A stretch of 64,000 bases of DNA from Arthrobacter methylotrophus (GTDB lineage Bacteria > Actinomycetota > Actinomycetes > Actinomycetales > Micrococcaceae), in assembly GCF_039539965.1 (NCBI RefSeq), contig NZ_BAABED010000001.1, forward strand, positions 248,001-312,000, read 5' to 3'. The notes below the pieces were generated by a model. The model saw only the letters and a list, made by a program, of their open reading frames with translations. It was not told where the DNA came from and searched no databases. Numbering within the stretch: position 1 is the stretch's first letter; the number at the start of each line of letters is the position of its first letter. Shown here piece after piece: positions 24,142 to 33,687 of this stretch. The position numbers and the translations under genes were made by a program.

Positions 24142-26976
24142 ATGGCAATCGAGATCAACGGAACAGCCACCGAGGCCGCACCCCGCCCGGGCCAGTGCCT
24201 CCGGACGTTCCTGCGCGAACAGGGCAACTTCGGCGTCAAGAAAGGGTGCGACGGCGGCGACTGCGGCGCGTGCACCGTCCACGTGGACGGTAAACCCGTG
24301 CACAGTTGCATCTACCCGGCCGTCCGCGCCGAAGGGCACACGGTCACCACCATCGAGGGGTTGTCCGGTGCGGGAGTGTCCGGTGGGGAAGAGCTGCATC
24401 CCGTGCAGCAGCAGTTCCTGGAGAACCAGGGCTTCCAGTGCGGCTTCTGCACAGCAGGCATGATGATGACTGCCGCCACTTTCGACGAGGAACAAAAGGC
24501 CAACCTGCCGCGCAGCCTCAAGGGAAACCTGTGCCGCTGCACAGGCTACCGCTCCATTGCCGACGCTGTGTGCGGCGTCGCCCGCAACGGGCAAGACACC
24601 TCCGACGGCGGTACGGCAGCTCTGGCCTCCTCCGGCCAGCTCGGCGACGACGTCCCCGCCCCGGCAGGCCACGCCGTCGTCACGGGCACAGCCCGCTACA
24701 CCCTCGACGTGCCGGTGGAGCATCTCCCGGGAATGCTCCACCTCAAACTGCTGCGCTCACCCCACGCGCACGCCCGGATTGTCTCGATCGATACGACGGC
24801 GGCCCTCCAAGTACCCGGCGTCGTCGCCGTGTTCACCCACGAGGACGCGCCGGACCGGTTGTTCTCCACGGCCCAGCACGAGCTTTACACCGATGATCCC
24901 GATGACACCCGCGTCCTCGACAACGTCGTGCGCTTCATCGGCCAGCGGGTTGCCGCCGTCGTCGCCGAATCCGTGGGCGCAGCGGAATCCGGGGCCCGGG
25001 CTATCAAGGTGCAGTACGAACTCCTCGACGCCGTCTTCTCGCCGCAGGACGCGTTGCTGCCCGGCGCGCCCGCGATCCACGGCGAGAAAGACGCGGAAAC
25101 GGCCCGGATCTCCCGCCCGCACCACAACGTCGTGGCGGAGGTCCATTCCGAGCTCGGGAACGGCGAAGCCGGATTCGCCGAGGCCGACTTCATTCATGAG
25201 AACACATACCAAACCCAGCGCGTACAGCACGTCGCAATGGAAACGCATGCCTCCATCGCGTGGATGGAAGCTACGGAGGTCCCGGGGGAGGACCGGCTCG
25301 TGGTGCGTTCCTCCAGCCAAGTGCCGTTCCTGGTCCGGCGCACCCTGGCCCGCGTGTTCGATCTCCCCGAGGCCCGCGTCCGCGTGGTGGCCGGCAGGGT
25401 AGGCGGTGGCTTCGGCGGCAAGCAGGAAGTGCTCACCGAGGACCTCGTGGCGATGGCGGCCCTTAAGCTGCGCCGCCCCGTACAGGTGGAATTCACCCGC
25501 ACCGAACAATTCACCGCCACCACCACACGTCACCCCTTCACTATCAAAGTCAAGGCCGGAGCCAGCCGCGACGGCCACTTGACAGCGCTGCAGCTGGACG
25601 TCGTCACCAACACGGGGGCGTACGGAAACCACGCGCCCGGAGTCATGTTCCACGGTTGCGGCGAGTCCTTGGCCGTCTACAACTGCGCGAACAAGAAGGT
25701 GGACGCACAGGCTGTCTACACCAACACCGTTCCGGCCGGTGCCTTCCGCGGCTACGGCTTGAGCCAGATGATCTTCGCGATCGAATCCGCCGTGGACGAG
25801 CTCGCCATCGAAATCGGCATGGATCCGCTGGACTTCCGCCTCAAGAACATGGTCCGGCCCGGTGACCACATGCTCTCCACCAACCCTGAACCGGAAGAGG
25901 ACGTCTTTTACGGCAGCTACGGCTTGGACCAGTGCGTGGCGTTGGTTCGTGATGCGCTCGAACGGGGCGAGAAACGCTACCGGGACGCCGGACTGGACAA
26001 CTTCGGCCCGGGGTGGGTCACCGGCGTCGGCTCCGCGCTGTCGATGATCGATACCGTTCCGCCGCGCGGCCACTTCGCCCACACGCGCCTCAGGCTCCTT
26101 CCGGACGGCACGTTCGATGCCGCCGTCGGGACCGCCGAGTTCGGCAATGGCACCACAACGGTCCACGCCCAACTCGCTGCGACGGCCCTTTCCACGGGCG
26201 CTTCGCAGGTGGCCGTGCGCCAGTCCGACACGGACCTCGTGGAACACGATACCGGCGCGTTCGGCTCCGCAGGCACCGTGGTGGCCGGGCAGGCAACCTT
26301 ACTCGCGGCGCAGGAGCTCGCACTCCGGATCCGGGCTGTGGCGGCCGCGCTCGCGGGTGTTGCGGAGGCAGACTGTGTGCTCGAGGAATCTGCTGTGCGC
26401 TGCGGTGAGCGGCTCTTGGCGCTGAAGGAGGTGTACGACGTCGGGCAGCAACAGGGCATGGAACTCGCCACGGAGGGCCGTTGGGGAGGCACCCCACGTT
26501 CGGTCGCGTTCAACGTCCACGGGTTCCGGGTGGCCGTGAACACCGGCACGGGGGAGCTCCGGATCCTGCAAAGCGTTCAGGCCGCAGATGCCGGCGTCGT
26601 GGTCAATCCGCGGCAATGCCGTGGTCAGATTGAAGGCGGGATCGCCCAGGCGCTGGGTGTCGCCCTGTACGAGGAAGTCCGCGTGAACGACGCAGGCAAG
26701 GTCACCACCGACATCCTGCGGCAGTACCACATTCCTTCTTTCGCGGACGTGCCACGCAGCGAGGTCTACTTCGCGAAAACGAACGACCAGATGGGTCCGC
26801 TCGGTGCGAAGTCCATGAGCGAGAGCCCGTTCAACCCCGTGGCGCCCGCGCTGGCCAATGCCATCCGGAACGCCACCGGGGTGAGGTTTGCCTCTCTCCC
26901 CATCGCCCGGGACAAGATCTATCTGGCGCTCAAGGACGCCGCCGCTGCCGCCCCCACCCAACTAACTCGCATTTAA
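24142..26976 (+). CDS. Xanthine dehydrogenase, fused 2Fe-2S and molybdopterin subunit
   Basis: 944 residues from ATG 24142 with AGGAGG upstream. Residues ~1-155 are the 2Fe-2S part: CDGGDCGAC, CGFCTAG and CRCTGYR cysteine motifs. After a linker the molybdopterin domain starts near residue 180 (AVVTGTARYTLDVPVE). Motifs VGGGFGGKQEV, PAGAFRGYGLSQM and LGAKSMSESPFNPV line the Mo site, the last with the catalytic Glu. Fe-S and Mo domains are fused but the FAD domain is separate, an unusual order compared with XdhA/XdhB of proteobacteria. The last residues (PTQLTRI) and stop codon lie in a family A repeat. Confidence 0.92.
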   Translation: MAIEINGTATEAAPRPGQCLRTFLREQGNFGVKKGCDGGDCGACTVHVDGKPVHSCIYPAVRAEGHTVTTIEGLSGAGVSGGEELHPVQQQFLENQGFQCGFCTAGMMMTAATFDEEQKANLPRSLKGNLCRCTGYRSIADAVCGVARNGQDTSDGGTAALASSGQLGDDVPAPAGHAVVTGTARYTLDVPVEHLPGMLHLKLLRSPHAHARIVSIDTTAALQVPGVVAVFTHEDAPDRLFSTAQHELYTDDPDDTRVLDNVVRFIGQRVAAVVAESVGAAESGARAIKVQYELLDAVFSPQDALLPGAPAIHGEKDAETARISRPHHNVVAEVHSELGNGEAGFAEADFIHENTYQTQRVQHVAMETHASIAWMEATEVPGEDRLVVRSSSQVPFLVRRTLARVFDLPEARVRVVAGRVGGGFGGKQEVLTEDLVAMAALKLRRPVQVEFTRTEQFTATTTRHPFTIKVKAGASRDGHLTALQLDVVTNTGAYGNHAPGVMFHGCGESLAVYNCANKKVDAQAVYTNTVPAGAFRGYGLSQMIFAIESAVDELAIEIGMDPLDFRLKNMVRPGDHMLSTNPEPEEDVFYGSYGLDQCVALVRDALERGEKRYRDAGLDNFGPGWVTGVGSALSMIDTVPPRGHFAHTRLRLLPDGTFDAAVGTAEFGNGTTTVHAQLAATALSTGASQVAVRQSDTDLVEHDTGAFGSAGTVVAGQATLLAAQELALRIRAVAAALAGVAEADCVLEESAVRCGERLLALKEVYDVGQQQGMELATEGRWGGTPRSVAFNVHGFRVAVNTGTGELRILQSVQAADAGVVVNPRQCRGQIEGGIAQALGVALYEEVRVNDAGKVTTDILRQYHIPSFADVPRSEVYFAKTNDQMGPLGAKSMSESPFNPVAPALANAIRNATGVRFASLPIARDKIYLALKDAAAAAPTQLTRI

Positions 26977-27022
26977 CGTCGTTTTGAGGCGTTTTAGCGA
27001 CAACAACTGCTAGTTAGTTGGG
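26957..27022. repeat. Family A palindromic repeat, copy 3
   Basis: 66 bp. Its left arm encodes the last residues and TAA of the xanthine dehydrogenase gene, and its right arm encodes the last residues (ending QPPN) and stop of the convergent nucleotidyltransferase gene. Confidence 0.9.
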
Positions 27023-27655
27023 TGGCTGGTCGCTGAGGAGGCGCAGCTGGTCCTTCGTATCCACGTCGGCTCCGTCGGCGAGGTCGCTGCAGTCGACGAC
27101 GTCCACGAGCCCGGGGTGGGCTTTGAGGAAACGGCGGGCTCCGGCGTCGCCGGCGGCGGACTCGGCGACCTCGGCGCGAAGGGCGGCGTCGATGATCAAG
27201 GGATGGCCGCGCCGGAGCTTTATTGTGCTGCTGCCGTCGTAGACAGTGTCCGGGTATCCCGCTGCTGTCACGCGGCCGGGTAAGTGCGCGGCCAGCAGCC
27301 GGGCGACGACGGCGGGGGTCACCCCGGGCTGGTCCACCAACGCCACCAGGACGTTGTGGCCGTCCGCCGCAGCGGCAAGACCTGTCCGGAACGAGCCGGC
27401 CATGCCGGACGCCCACTCCGGGTTGTCCACCACGAGGTACTTCTCCAAGTCCGTGGCGCGACGGACTTCCTCTGCTCCGGCTCCAAGCACCACCACTACG
27501 TCATGGCAACCGCCGTCGAGCAAGGTCTTGGCAAGTACCTCGACCAAGGTGTGGCCGCGGTACGGCAGCAAGGCCTTGGGACCCAGGCCCAAGCGTGTCC
27601 CTGCGCCCCCGGCCAACAGCACACCCGTCGTGGAGCTGGGGCTGGTAACGTTCAT
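27014..27655 (-). CDS. MobA/MocA-like nucleotidyltransferase (molybdenum cofactor cytidylyltransferase type)
   Basis: 213 residues. NTP-transferase motif LLAGGAGTRLGLGPKALLPY at residues ~13-32 and the metal Asp in VALVDQPGVTP. MocA-type enzymes add CMP to molybdopterin for xanthine dehydrogenase-family enzymes; the convergent xdh operon next door supports this. A GMP-adding MobA is less likely by context. The C-terminus is supplied by repeat DNA. Confidence 0.82.
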   Translation of the reverse strand: MNVTSPSSTTGVLLAGGAGTRLGLGPKALLPYRGHTLVEVLAKTLLDGGCHDVVVVLGAGAEEVRRATDLEKYLVVDNPEWASGMAGSFRTGLAAAADGHNVLVALVDQPGVTPAVVARLLAAHLPGRVTAAGYPDTVYDGSSTIKLRRGHPLIIDAALRAEVAESAAGDAGARRFLKAHPGLVDVVDCSDLADGADVDTKDQLRLLSDQPPN

Positions 27656-27844
27656 GGGTTCACCCTATCGATGCTCTCTAGCCTTACTTTTCTTTCCGAG
27701 ATACGTCTACCGAAAAAGGTTGAATATTACCCGTGGGTAGGCCTTCTGAGAGACCCCCATGCCGGATATTCTCTTAGGGGCTTCACGAGAGTCAGTGGTC
27801 ATCGGAAGGGATGCAATGAGGCATCCGCGGTGGAAAGAGGGTTT

Positions 27845-28039
27845 ATGTCTGGCATTTTCGAAATCTTGGCAACAGGGGAGCAATCCTTTCGATTCCGGCT
27901 CAAAGCCGATGATGGAACCATCGTGGCGGTGTCGCCCAAGTTCCCGGATATCGCGGCCCTCGTGGCCGGAATCCATGCAGTCAGGGAGAATGCCGCCACA
28001 GGATTCGTGGTGGATCACCGCTCGCTCGGAGCGCAATAA
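27845..28039 (+). CDS. YegP/DUF1508-like small protein
   Basis: 64 residues, ATG 27845 with GAGGG upstream. One DUF1508 repeat pattern (FRFRLKADDGTIVAVSPKFPD, followed by HAVRENA). Such proteins are short, soluble and of unknown function. A strong terminator follows directly. Confidence 0.7.
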   Translation: MSGIFEILATGEQSFRFRLKADDGTIVAVSPKFPDIAALVAGIHAVRENAATGFVVDHRSLGAQ

Positions 28040-28041
28040 CA

Positions 28042-28086
28042 AAATCGGCGGTGGCGCTCATAGGGCGCCACCGCCGATTTTTTATT
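28042..28086 (+). terminator. Strong intrinsic terminator
   Basis: 16-bp perfect stem AAATCGGCGGTGGCGC / GCGCCACCGCCGATTT with a 7-nt loop, then TTTATTT. The A-rich other side lets it also end the convergent aceE transcript. Confidence 0.9.
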
Positions 28087-28093
28087 TCGACAC

Positions 28094-30874
28094 TTAGGAC
28101 TCGCCGCCTGCACCACCGGTCATGCCGGCGGTGACGTCCAGCAACTTGTACCGGTCAATGGCGTACGACGGCGCACTCGGGTCGACCTCGCCCCTGGCCG
28201 CGAGGAGTTGGAGGGTTTTGGTGACGATGGAGTGGGTGTCGTTTTTGAAGTAGCGGCGGGCGGCTTGGCGGGTGTCGGAGAAGCCGAAGCCGTCGGCGCC
28301 GAGGGAGGCGAATTCGTTGGGGATGAATTGGCGGATTTGGTCGGGGACGGCTTTCATGTAGTCGGTGACGGCGATGACGGGTCCGGTGGCGTTGGCGAGT
28401 TGCTGGGCTACGAAGGGGGTGCGGGGTTCGTCGCCGGGGTTCAGGAAGGCGTGTTCTTCGGCGGCGAGTCCGTCGCGTCGGAGTTCGTTCCAGGAGGTCA
28501 CGGACCAGACGTCGGCTGAGACTGCCCAGTCGGTGGCGAGGATGTGTTGGGCTTCGATGGCCCAGGGGACCGAGACGCCCGAGGCCAGGATGTGTGCGGG
28601 GGGCCGGTTGGTGTGTTGGTCTGCTGGTTCCGCGGGGGAGAGGAGGTAGATGCCTTTGAGGAGGCCTTCGGTGTCGAGGTTTTCCGGTTCCGCGGGTTGG
28701 CTGATGGGCTCGTTGTACACGGTGAGGTAGTACATTACGTTTCTATCGGATGCGGCTTCGGTTCCTTCGCCGCTTGCGGCGGGTCCGTACATGGTTTCGA
28801 GTCCGTGGCGGATGATGTGGCCGATTTCGTAGCCGTAGGCGGGGTCGTAGGTGCGGACGGCGGGGTTGGTGGAGGCCAGGATGGGGGAGTGGCCGTCGGC
28901 GTGTTGGAGTCCTTCGCCGGTGAGGGTGGTCCGTCCTGCGGTGGCGCCGATGATGAAGCCGCGGGTCATTTGGTCCGCGGCGGCCCAGAAGGCGTCGCCG
29001 GTGCGTTGGAAGCCGAACATGGAGTAGAACACGTAGATCGGGACGAGGGGTTCGCCGTGGGTGGCGTAGGCGGTGCCGGCGGCGGTGAACGCGGCGACGG
29101 CGCCGGCTTCGTTGATGCCGGGGTGGATGAGTTGTCCCATGGGGGATTCCTTGTAGGCCAGGACGAGGTCCCGGTCCACGGAGAGGTAGTTCTGGCCCTT
29201 GGGGTTGTAGATTTTCGCGGTGGGGAAGAACGCGTCCATGCCGAAGGTGCGTGATTCGTCCGGGACGACCGGGACGAAGCGTTTCCCGAAGTTCTTGTCC
29301 CGCATGAGGTCTTTCAGGAGCCTCACGAAGGCCATGGTGGTGGCGGCTTGTTGTTTGCCGGAGCCGCGTTTGGCGACGTCGTAGGATGTGGCCTCGGGCA
29401 GGGTGACCGGGGTGTGGGTGTGGCGGCGTTCGGGCACGGGCCCGCCCAGGGCCGCGCGGCGTTCCATCATGTACCGGATTTCCGGGGCGTCGGGGCCGGG
29501 GTGGTAGTACGGGGGCCGGTAGAGGTCGGTGTCGAGTTGTTCGTCGGTGATGGGGATGCGCAGGTGGTCCCGGAAGGCTTTGAGGTCTTCCATGGTGAGT
29601 TTCTTCATCTGGTGGGTCGCGTTGCGGCCTTCGAAGTGGGGTCCGAGTCCGTAGCCCTTGACGGTCTTGGCCAGGATCACGGTGGGTTTGCCCTTGAACT
29701 CGGTTGCGGCCTTGTACGCGGCGTAGACCTTGCGGTAGTCGTGGCCGCCGCGTTTGAGGTTCCAGATCTGTTCGTCGTCCAGGTCCGCGACCATGTCCTT
29801 GGTGGCCGGGGTTTTCCCGAAGAAGTGTTCGCGGACGAACCCGCCGGACTCGGCCTTGTAGGTCTGGTAGTCCCCGTCGACGGTTTCGTTCATGATCTTC
29901 ACCAGGGACCCGTCGGTGTCTTTGGCCAGGAGGGCATCCCATTCCCGGCCCCAGACGACCTTGATCACGTTCCAGCCCGCGCCGCGGAAGAATGCTTCCA
30001 GTTCCTGCATGATCTTCCCGTTGCCCCGGACCGGTCCGTCCAGGCGCTGGAGGTTGCAGTTGATCACGAAGTTCAGGTTGTCCAGGTTCTCGTTCGCGGC
30101 GAGCTGGAGCAGGCCGCGGGACTCGGGCTCGTCCATTTCCCCGTCGCCCAGGAACGCCCAGACCTGCTGGTCACTGGTGTCTTTCAGGCCGCGGTCGTGC
30201 AGGTAGCGGTTGGACTGGGCCTGGTAGATCGCGTTCATCGGGCCGATGCCCATGGACACGGTGGGGAATTCCCAGAACGCGGGCATCAGGCGCGGGTGCG
30301 GGTAAGAGGAAAGGGCGTGGCCTTGTTTGGACTTTTCCTGCCGGAACCCGTTCAGGTCCTCTTCCGTGAGCCGGCCTTCCATGAACGCCCGGGCGTACAT
30401 GCCCGGGGACGCGTGTCCCTGGAAGAAGACCTGGTCTCCGCCGCCGGGGTGGTCCTTGCCGCGGAAGAAATGATTGAAACCGACCTCGTACAAGGTCGCG
30501 GCACCGGCATAGGTCGAGATATGCCCGCCGACCCCGATATCGGCCCGCTGCGCCCGGTGCACCATCACGGCCGCGTTCCAGCGCATGTATGCCCGGTACC
30601 GTCGCTCGAATTCCTCGTTGCCCGGGAACGGCGCTTCCTGGTCCGCCGGGATCGTGTTCACGTAATCAGTCGTCGTGACCATCGGTACCCCGACCGACTG
30701 CGAACCCGCCCGCTGAAGCAGGCTACGCATGATGAACTGCGCCCGCTCCGTGCCCTGCTCCCTGATCAACGCATCCAAAGACTCAACCCACTCGGCAGTC
30801 TCTTCCGGATCACGATCAGGCAGCTGGGAAGTCAACCCGCTAAGGATGTGTGAGGTCTCTTCTCCTGCAGCCAC
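28094..30874 (-). CDS. aceE: Pyruvate dehydrogenase E1 component, homodimeric type
   Basis: 926 residues from GTG 30874, which has GAGAGG 6 nt upstream; the TTG at 30880 does not. Thiamine diphosphate motif [10 protein letters not shown]...[13 protein letters not shown] (GDG-x-NN type), [16 protein letters not shown] at the N-terminus and [20 protein letters not shown]. It decarboxylates pyruvate and passes acetyl to the E2 lipoyl groups. It is a central-metabolism gene lodged in the purine region; its substrate is the product of the malic enzyme encoded upstream. Confidence 0.97.
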   Translation of the reverse strand: MAAGEETSHILSGLTSQLPDRDPEETAEWVESLDALIREQGTERAQFIMRSLLQRAGSQSVGVPMVTTTDYVNTIPADQEAPFPGNEEFERRYRAYMRWNAAVMVHRAQRADIGVGGHISTYAGAATLYEVGFNHFFRGKDHPGGGDQVFFQGHASPGMYARAFMEGRLTEEDLNGFRQEKSKQGHALSSYPHPRLMPAFWEFPTVSMGIGPMNAIYQAQSNRYLHDRGLKDTSDQQVWAFLGDGEMDEPESRGLLQLAANENLDNLNFVINCNLQRLDGPVRGNGKIMQELEAFFRGAGWNVIKVVWGREWDALLAKDTDGSLVKIMNETVDGDYQTYKAESGGFVREHFFGKTPATKDMVADLDDEQIWNLKRGGHDYRKVYAAYKAATEFKGKPTVILAKTVKGYGLGPHFEGRNATHQMKKLTMEDLKAFRDHLRIPITDEQLDTDLYRPPYYHPGPDAPEIRYMMERRAALGGPVPERRHTHTPVTLPEATSYDVAKRGSGKQQAATTMAFVRLLKDLMRDKNFGKRFVPVVPDESRTFGMDAFFPTAKIYNPKGQNYLSVDRDLVLAYKESPMGQLIHPGINEAGAVAAFTAAGTAYATHGEPLVPIYVFYSMFGFQRTGDAFWAAADQMTRGFIIGATAGRTTLTGEGLQHADGHSPILASTNPAVRTYDPAYGYEIGHIIRHGLETMYGPAASGEGTEAASDRNVMYYLTVYNEPISQPAEPENLDTEGLLKGIYLLSPAEPADQHTNRPPAHILASGVSVPWAIEAQHILATDWAVSADVWSVTSWNELRRDGLAAEEHAFLNPGDEPRTPFVAQQLANATGPVIAVTDYMKAVPDQIRQFIPNEFASLGADGFGFSDTRQAARRYFKNDTHSIVTKTLQLLAARGEVDPSAPSYAIDRYKLLDVTAGMTGGAGGES

Positions 30875-31216
30875 GTCCAACCTCTCTTCATTGAATGTCT
30901 GGGCGCTTGCACTGTAGTGCTCGCTGAAACGACATGGAAATTTCGTAATGTGAGAATAAAATTCTGTATTTTGAGATTAGCCACGAGCCCGCTCAGCGTC
31001 AATCTGTCGTTACGGAGACGAGTGCCCGCAAGGCCTTTCGGCGTCAGGCTGCCGTTTGTGACCGCCGTCGGGCGCGCAGCCCTTGACCAATGGTGACGTA
31101 GCTCATACAGTTATTCCACTATTCAATAACTAGATTCCACGATACGAAAAGCCTTATTCCCTCTCGCAGTGTCTCGGAAGCCTAGTTGCAGCACCACAAA
31201 GAAGTGGAGATCCACG
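30875..31216. promoter_or_regulatory. Divergent promoter region aceE / NCS1 permease
   Basis: About 340 bp with no gene. The aceE side holds two related 15-mers on the minus strand, TCTCACATTACGAAA (30955-30941) and TCTCAAAATACAGAA (30976-30962), also 21 bp apart; they resemble but do not equal the purine pairs. The permease side holds the TTCCA pair at 31114-31149. Confidence 0.45.
31114..31149 (+). promoter_or_regulatory. Tandem TTCCA-type operator pair upstream of the NCS1 permease
   Basis: TTCCACTATTCAATA (31114-31128) and TTCCACGATACGAAA (31135-31149), offset 21 bp, ending 67 bp before the permease start. Confidence 0.6.
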
Positions 31217-32785
31217 ATGCAAGCGACTCCCCCAGTCGGCGTCACCACGGCCCCGGAGCAGACCGCGCTGCCAGGCAGCTCCGTCCATCCCTCAGTAGGA
31301 AATGAAACACTTTGCGAGGTAGCCTCCGTCGCAGCAGGCCGGACCATCAGCTCCAGCCTCTACAACCTCGACCTCGCGCCCACGAAGAAGGAGGGGAGGC
31401 GCTGGACCAGCTACAGCATCTTCACCCTCTGGGCCAATGACGTCCACAGCCTTGGCAACTATGCGTTCGCCATCGGCCTCTTCTCCCTTGGCCTGGGTGG
31501 ATGGCAAATCCTCGTTGCCCTCGGCATCGGTGCGGTTTTGCTGTTCACACTCCTGACCTTCTCCGGATTCATGGGCCAGAAAACCGGAGTCCCCTTCCCC
31601 GTGATGAGCCGGATCAGCTTCGGTATCCGCGGCGCGCAGCTGGCCAGTCTGGTCCGCGGCGCCGTAGCCATCGCATGGTTCGGAATTCAGACCTATCTCG
31701 CCTCCGTAGTACTCCGTGTCATGCTCGTCGCCATGTTCCCCGGACTGAAGAACATGGATGCCAACTCGATCCTGGGATTGTCCACCCTCGGTTGGATCGC
31801 CTTCGTGTCGCTCTGGATTGTCCAATTGGTCATTGTCAGCTTCGGTATGGAAATGATCCGCAAGTATGAAGCCTTTGCCGGGCCCATCATCCTTGCCACG
31901 ATGCTGGCCATTGCCATCTGGGTGTTCGCGGAGGCCGGGGGCGCCATCCAATGGTCCGGCATCAAAGGCCTCGAGGGCGGCGAGATGTGGCGCACGATCT
32001 TTGCCGGCGGCGCTCTCTGGGTCTCCATTTACGGAACTTTCGTCCTGAACTTCTGCGACTTCACCCGTTCTTCGGTATCCAGGAAGTCGATTGTCCGCGG
32101 CAACTTCTGGGGCATTCCCATCAACATGCTCCTGTTCGGCGCAATCGTCGTGATCATGGCCGGCGGGCAGTACAAGATCAACGGCAAGATCATCGAAAGC
32201 CCCTCGGACATTGTGCAGAGCATCCCCAATACGCTCTTCCTGGTCCTGGCCTGTCTTGCCTTGTTGATCCTGACGATCGCGGTGAACCTCATGGCCAATT
32301 TCGTGGCGCCCGTCTACGCCCTGACCAACCTCCTCCCCAAGCACCTCAACTTCCGCAAGGCAGCTTGGGTCAGTGGAACTATCGGCCTGATCATCCTGCC
32401 GTGGAACCTCTACAACAACCCGCTGGTCATCGTGTACTTTCTGGGCGGACTCGGCGCGCTGCTCGGCCCGCTGTTCGGCGTCGTCATGGCCGATTACTGG
32501 CTCCTGCGTCGGGGCAAGGTCAACATCCTCGACCTCTACACGGACCATCCCTCCGGGACCTACTTCTACAAGCGGGGCGTCAACCCCCGGGCGATCGCCG
32601 CCATGGTTCCGGCCGCCGTCGTCGCAGTCCTTATCGCTTTCCTTCCCGCGCTGGAGGCCGCAGCGCCGTTCGCTTGGTTCTTCGGCGCCGGCATCGGGGC
32701 GTTGTGCTACTACCTGCTCGCAGACAAGAACCAGAGGCACAGCGACGTGTCCGGCGAGCCGATCGCCGTCGTCAGCAACCACTAG
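31217..32785 (+). CDS. NCS1 family permease (allantoin/hydantoin/purine type)
   Basis: 522 residues from ATG 31217 with GGAG upstream; the longer frame from 31169 has no ribosome site. NCS1 marks: YNLDLAPTKKEGRRWTSYSIF then TLWANDVHSLGNYAFA near TM1, GVPFPVMSRISFGIRGA and FCDFTRS. About 12 hydrophobic segments. Relatives PucI and Mhp1 carry allantoin and hydantoins, which fits the racemase gene that follows. Substrate not proven. Confidence 0.88.
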   Translation: MQATPPVGVTTAPEQTALPGSSVHPSVGNETLCEVASVAAGRTISSSLYNLDLAPTKKEGRRWTSYSIFTLWANDVHSLGNYAFAIGLFSLGLGGWQILVALGIGAVLLFTLLTFSGFMGQKTGVPFPVMSRISFGIRGAQLASLVRGAVAIAWFGIQTYLASVVLRVMLVAMFPGLKNMDANSILGLSTLGWIAFVSLWIVQLVIVSFGMEMIRKYEAFAGPIILATMLAIAIWVFAEAGGAIQWSGIKGLEGGEMWRTIFAGGALWVSIYGTFVLNFCDFTRSSVSRKSIVRGNFWGIPINMLLFGAIVVIMAGGQYKINGKIIESPSDIVQSIPNTLFLVLACLALLILTIAVNLMANFVAPVYALTNLLPKHLNFRKAAWVSGTIGLIILPWNLYNNPLVIVYFLGGLGALLGPLFGVVMADYWLLRRGKVNILDLYTDHPSGTYFYKRGVNPRAIAAMVPAAVVAVLIAFLPALEAAAPFAWFFGAGIGALCYYLLADKNQRHSDVSGEPIAVVSNH

Positions 32786-32787
32786 CA

Positions 32788-32853
32788 CCCAACTGACTCG
32801 CAGTTAACGTCGTTTTGAGCCCTCAGAACGACAATAACTGCGAGTCAGTTGGG
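32788..32853. repeat. Family A palindromic repeat, copy 4
   Basis: 66 bp, 3 bp after the permease stop codon. It is followed by a short triplicated GGGCCACCCC-like run (32850-32880). Confidence 0.9.
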
Positions 32854-32907
32854 CCACCCCGGGCCACCCCGGGCCACCAATCCAGGCCCGCAATCCAGGA
32901 GCAAGCC

Positions 32908-33666
32908 ATGCGCATCCTCGTCGCAAACGTCAACACCACCCAATCCATGACCGACTCCATCGCAGGCCAGGCGCGGACCATCGCGGCTCCCGGGACCGAG
33001 ATCATCGGCCTCACGCCGCGATTCGGCGCTGATTCATGCGAGGGGAACTTTGAAAGCTACCTCGCTGCCATCGCCGTGATGGACCGCGTGGTCAACTACC
33101 CCGAACCGTTCGACGCCGTCATCCAGGCCGGCTACGGAGAGCACGGCCGCGAAGGACTCCAGGAGCTCCTCGACGTTCCAGTGGTCGACATCACCGAGGC
33201 GGCGGCCAGCACCGCGATGTTCCTCGGCCACAAATACTCCGTCGTCACCACGCTGGACCGGGCGGTTCCGCTCATCGAGGACCGTCTCAAGCTCGCCGGG
33301 CTGGATGCCCGCTGCGCATCCGTCCGTGCGAGCGGCATGGCCGTCCTGGAACTCGAGGAATACCCGGACCGCGCAGTCGAAGCCATTGTGGAACAGGCCG
33401 AACGCGCCGTGCGTGACGACAAGGCAGAGGTCATCGTCCTCGGCTGCGGCGGCATGGCGGGCCTTGACGAGCAGATCCGCCAACGCTGCGGAGTGCCGGT
33501 GGTGGATGGAGTGGCCGCCTCGGTGACTATCGCCGAGTCGCTCGTCCGTCTGGGGCTGTCCACGTCCAAGGTCCGAACGTATGCCACGCCGCGCCCCAAG
33601 ACCGTCATAGGCTGGCCACTGACCGTCACAACCACGACGACGGCGGATGCTCCCGCCGCGCACTAG
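32908..33666 (+). CDS. Aspartate/glutamate/hydantoin racemase family protein (allantoin racemase-like)
   Basis: 252 residues from ATG 32908 with AGGAG upstream. Fold and motifs of the hydantoin racemase family: RILVANVNTTQSMT, SCEGNFESYLAAIA, VVDITEAAA and IVLGCGGMAG with the second catalytic Cys. Where family members have Cys in a CFGDPG-type loop, this protein reads AGYGEHG, so the first catalytic Cys is Gly. It probably acts on allantoin or another hydantoin in the purine pathway, but racemase activity by the two-Cys mechanism is doubtful. Confidence 0.75.
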   Translation: MRILVANVNTTQSMTDSIAGQARTIAAPGTEIIGLTPRFGADSCEGNFESYLAAIAVMDRVVNYPEPFDAVIQAGYGEHGREGLQELLDVPVVDITEAAASTAMFLGHKYSVVTTLDRAVPLIEDRLKLAGLDARCASVRASGMAVLELEEYPDRAVEAIVEQAERAVRDDKAEVIVLGCGGMAGLDEQIRQRCGVPVVDGVAASVTIAESLVRLGLSTSKVRTYATPRPKTVIGWPLTVTTTTTADAPAAH

Positions 33667-33687
33667 CTCAACAAACAGGAGAACCGC

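Noticed and set aside
29348..30853. 501-codon ORF antisense to aceE
   Set aside because: Shadow of the high-GC aceE frame; no domain, and Val/Gly/Glu-rich composition typical of antisense frames.
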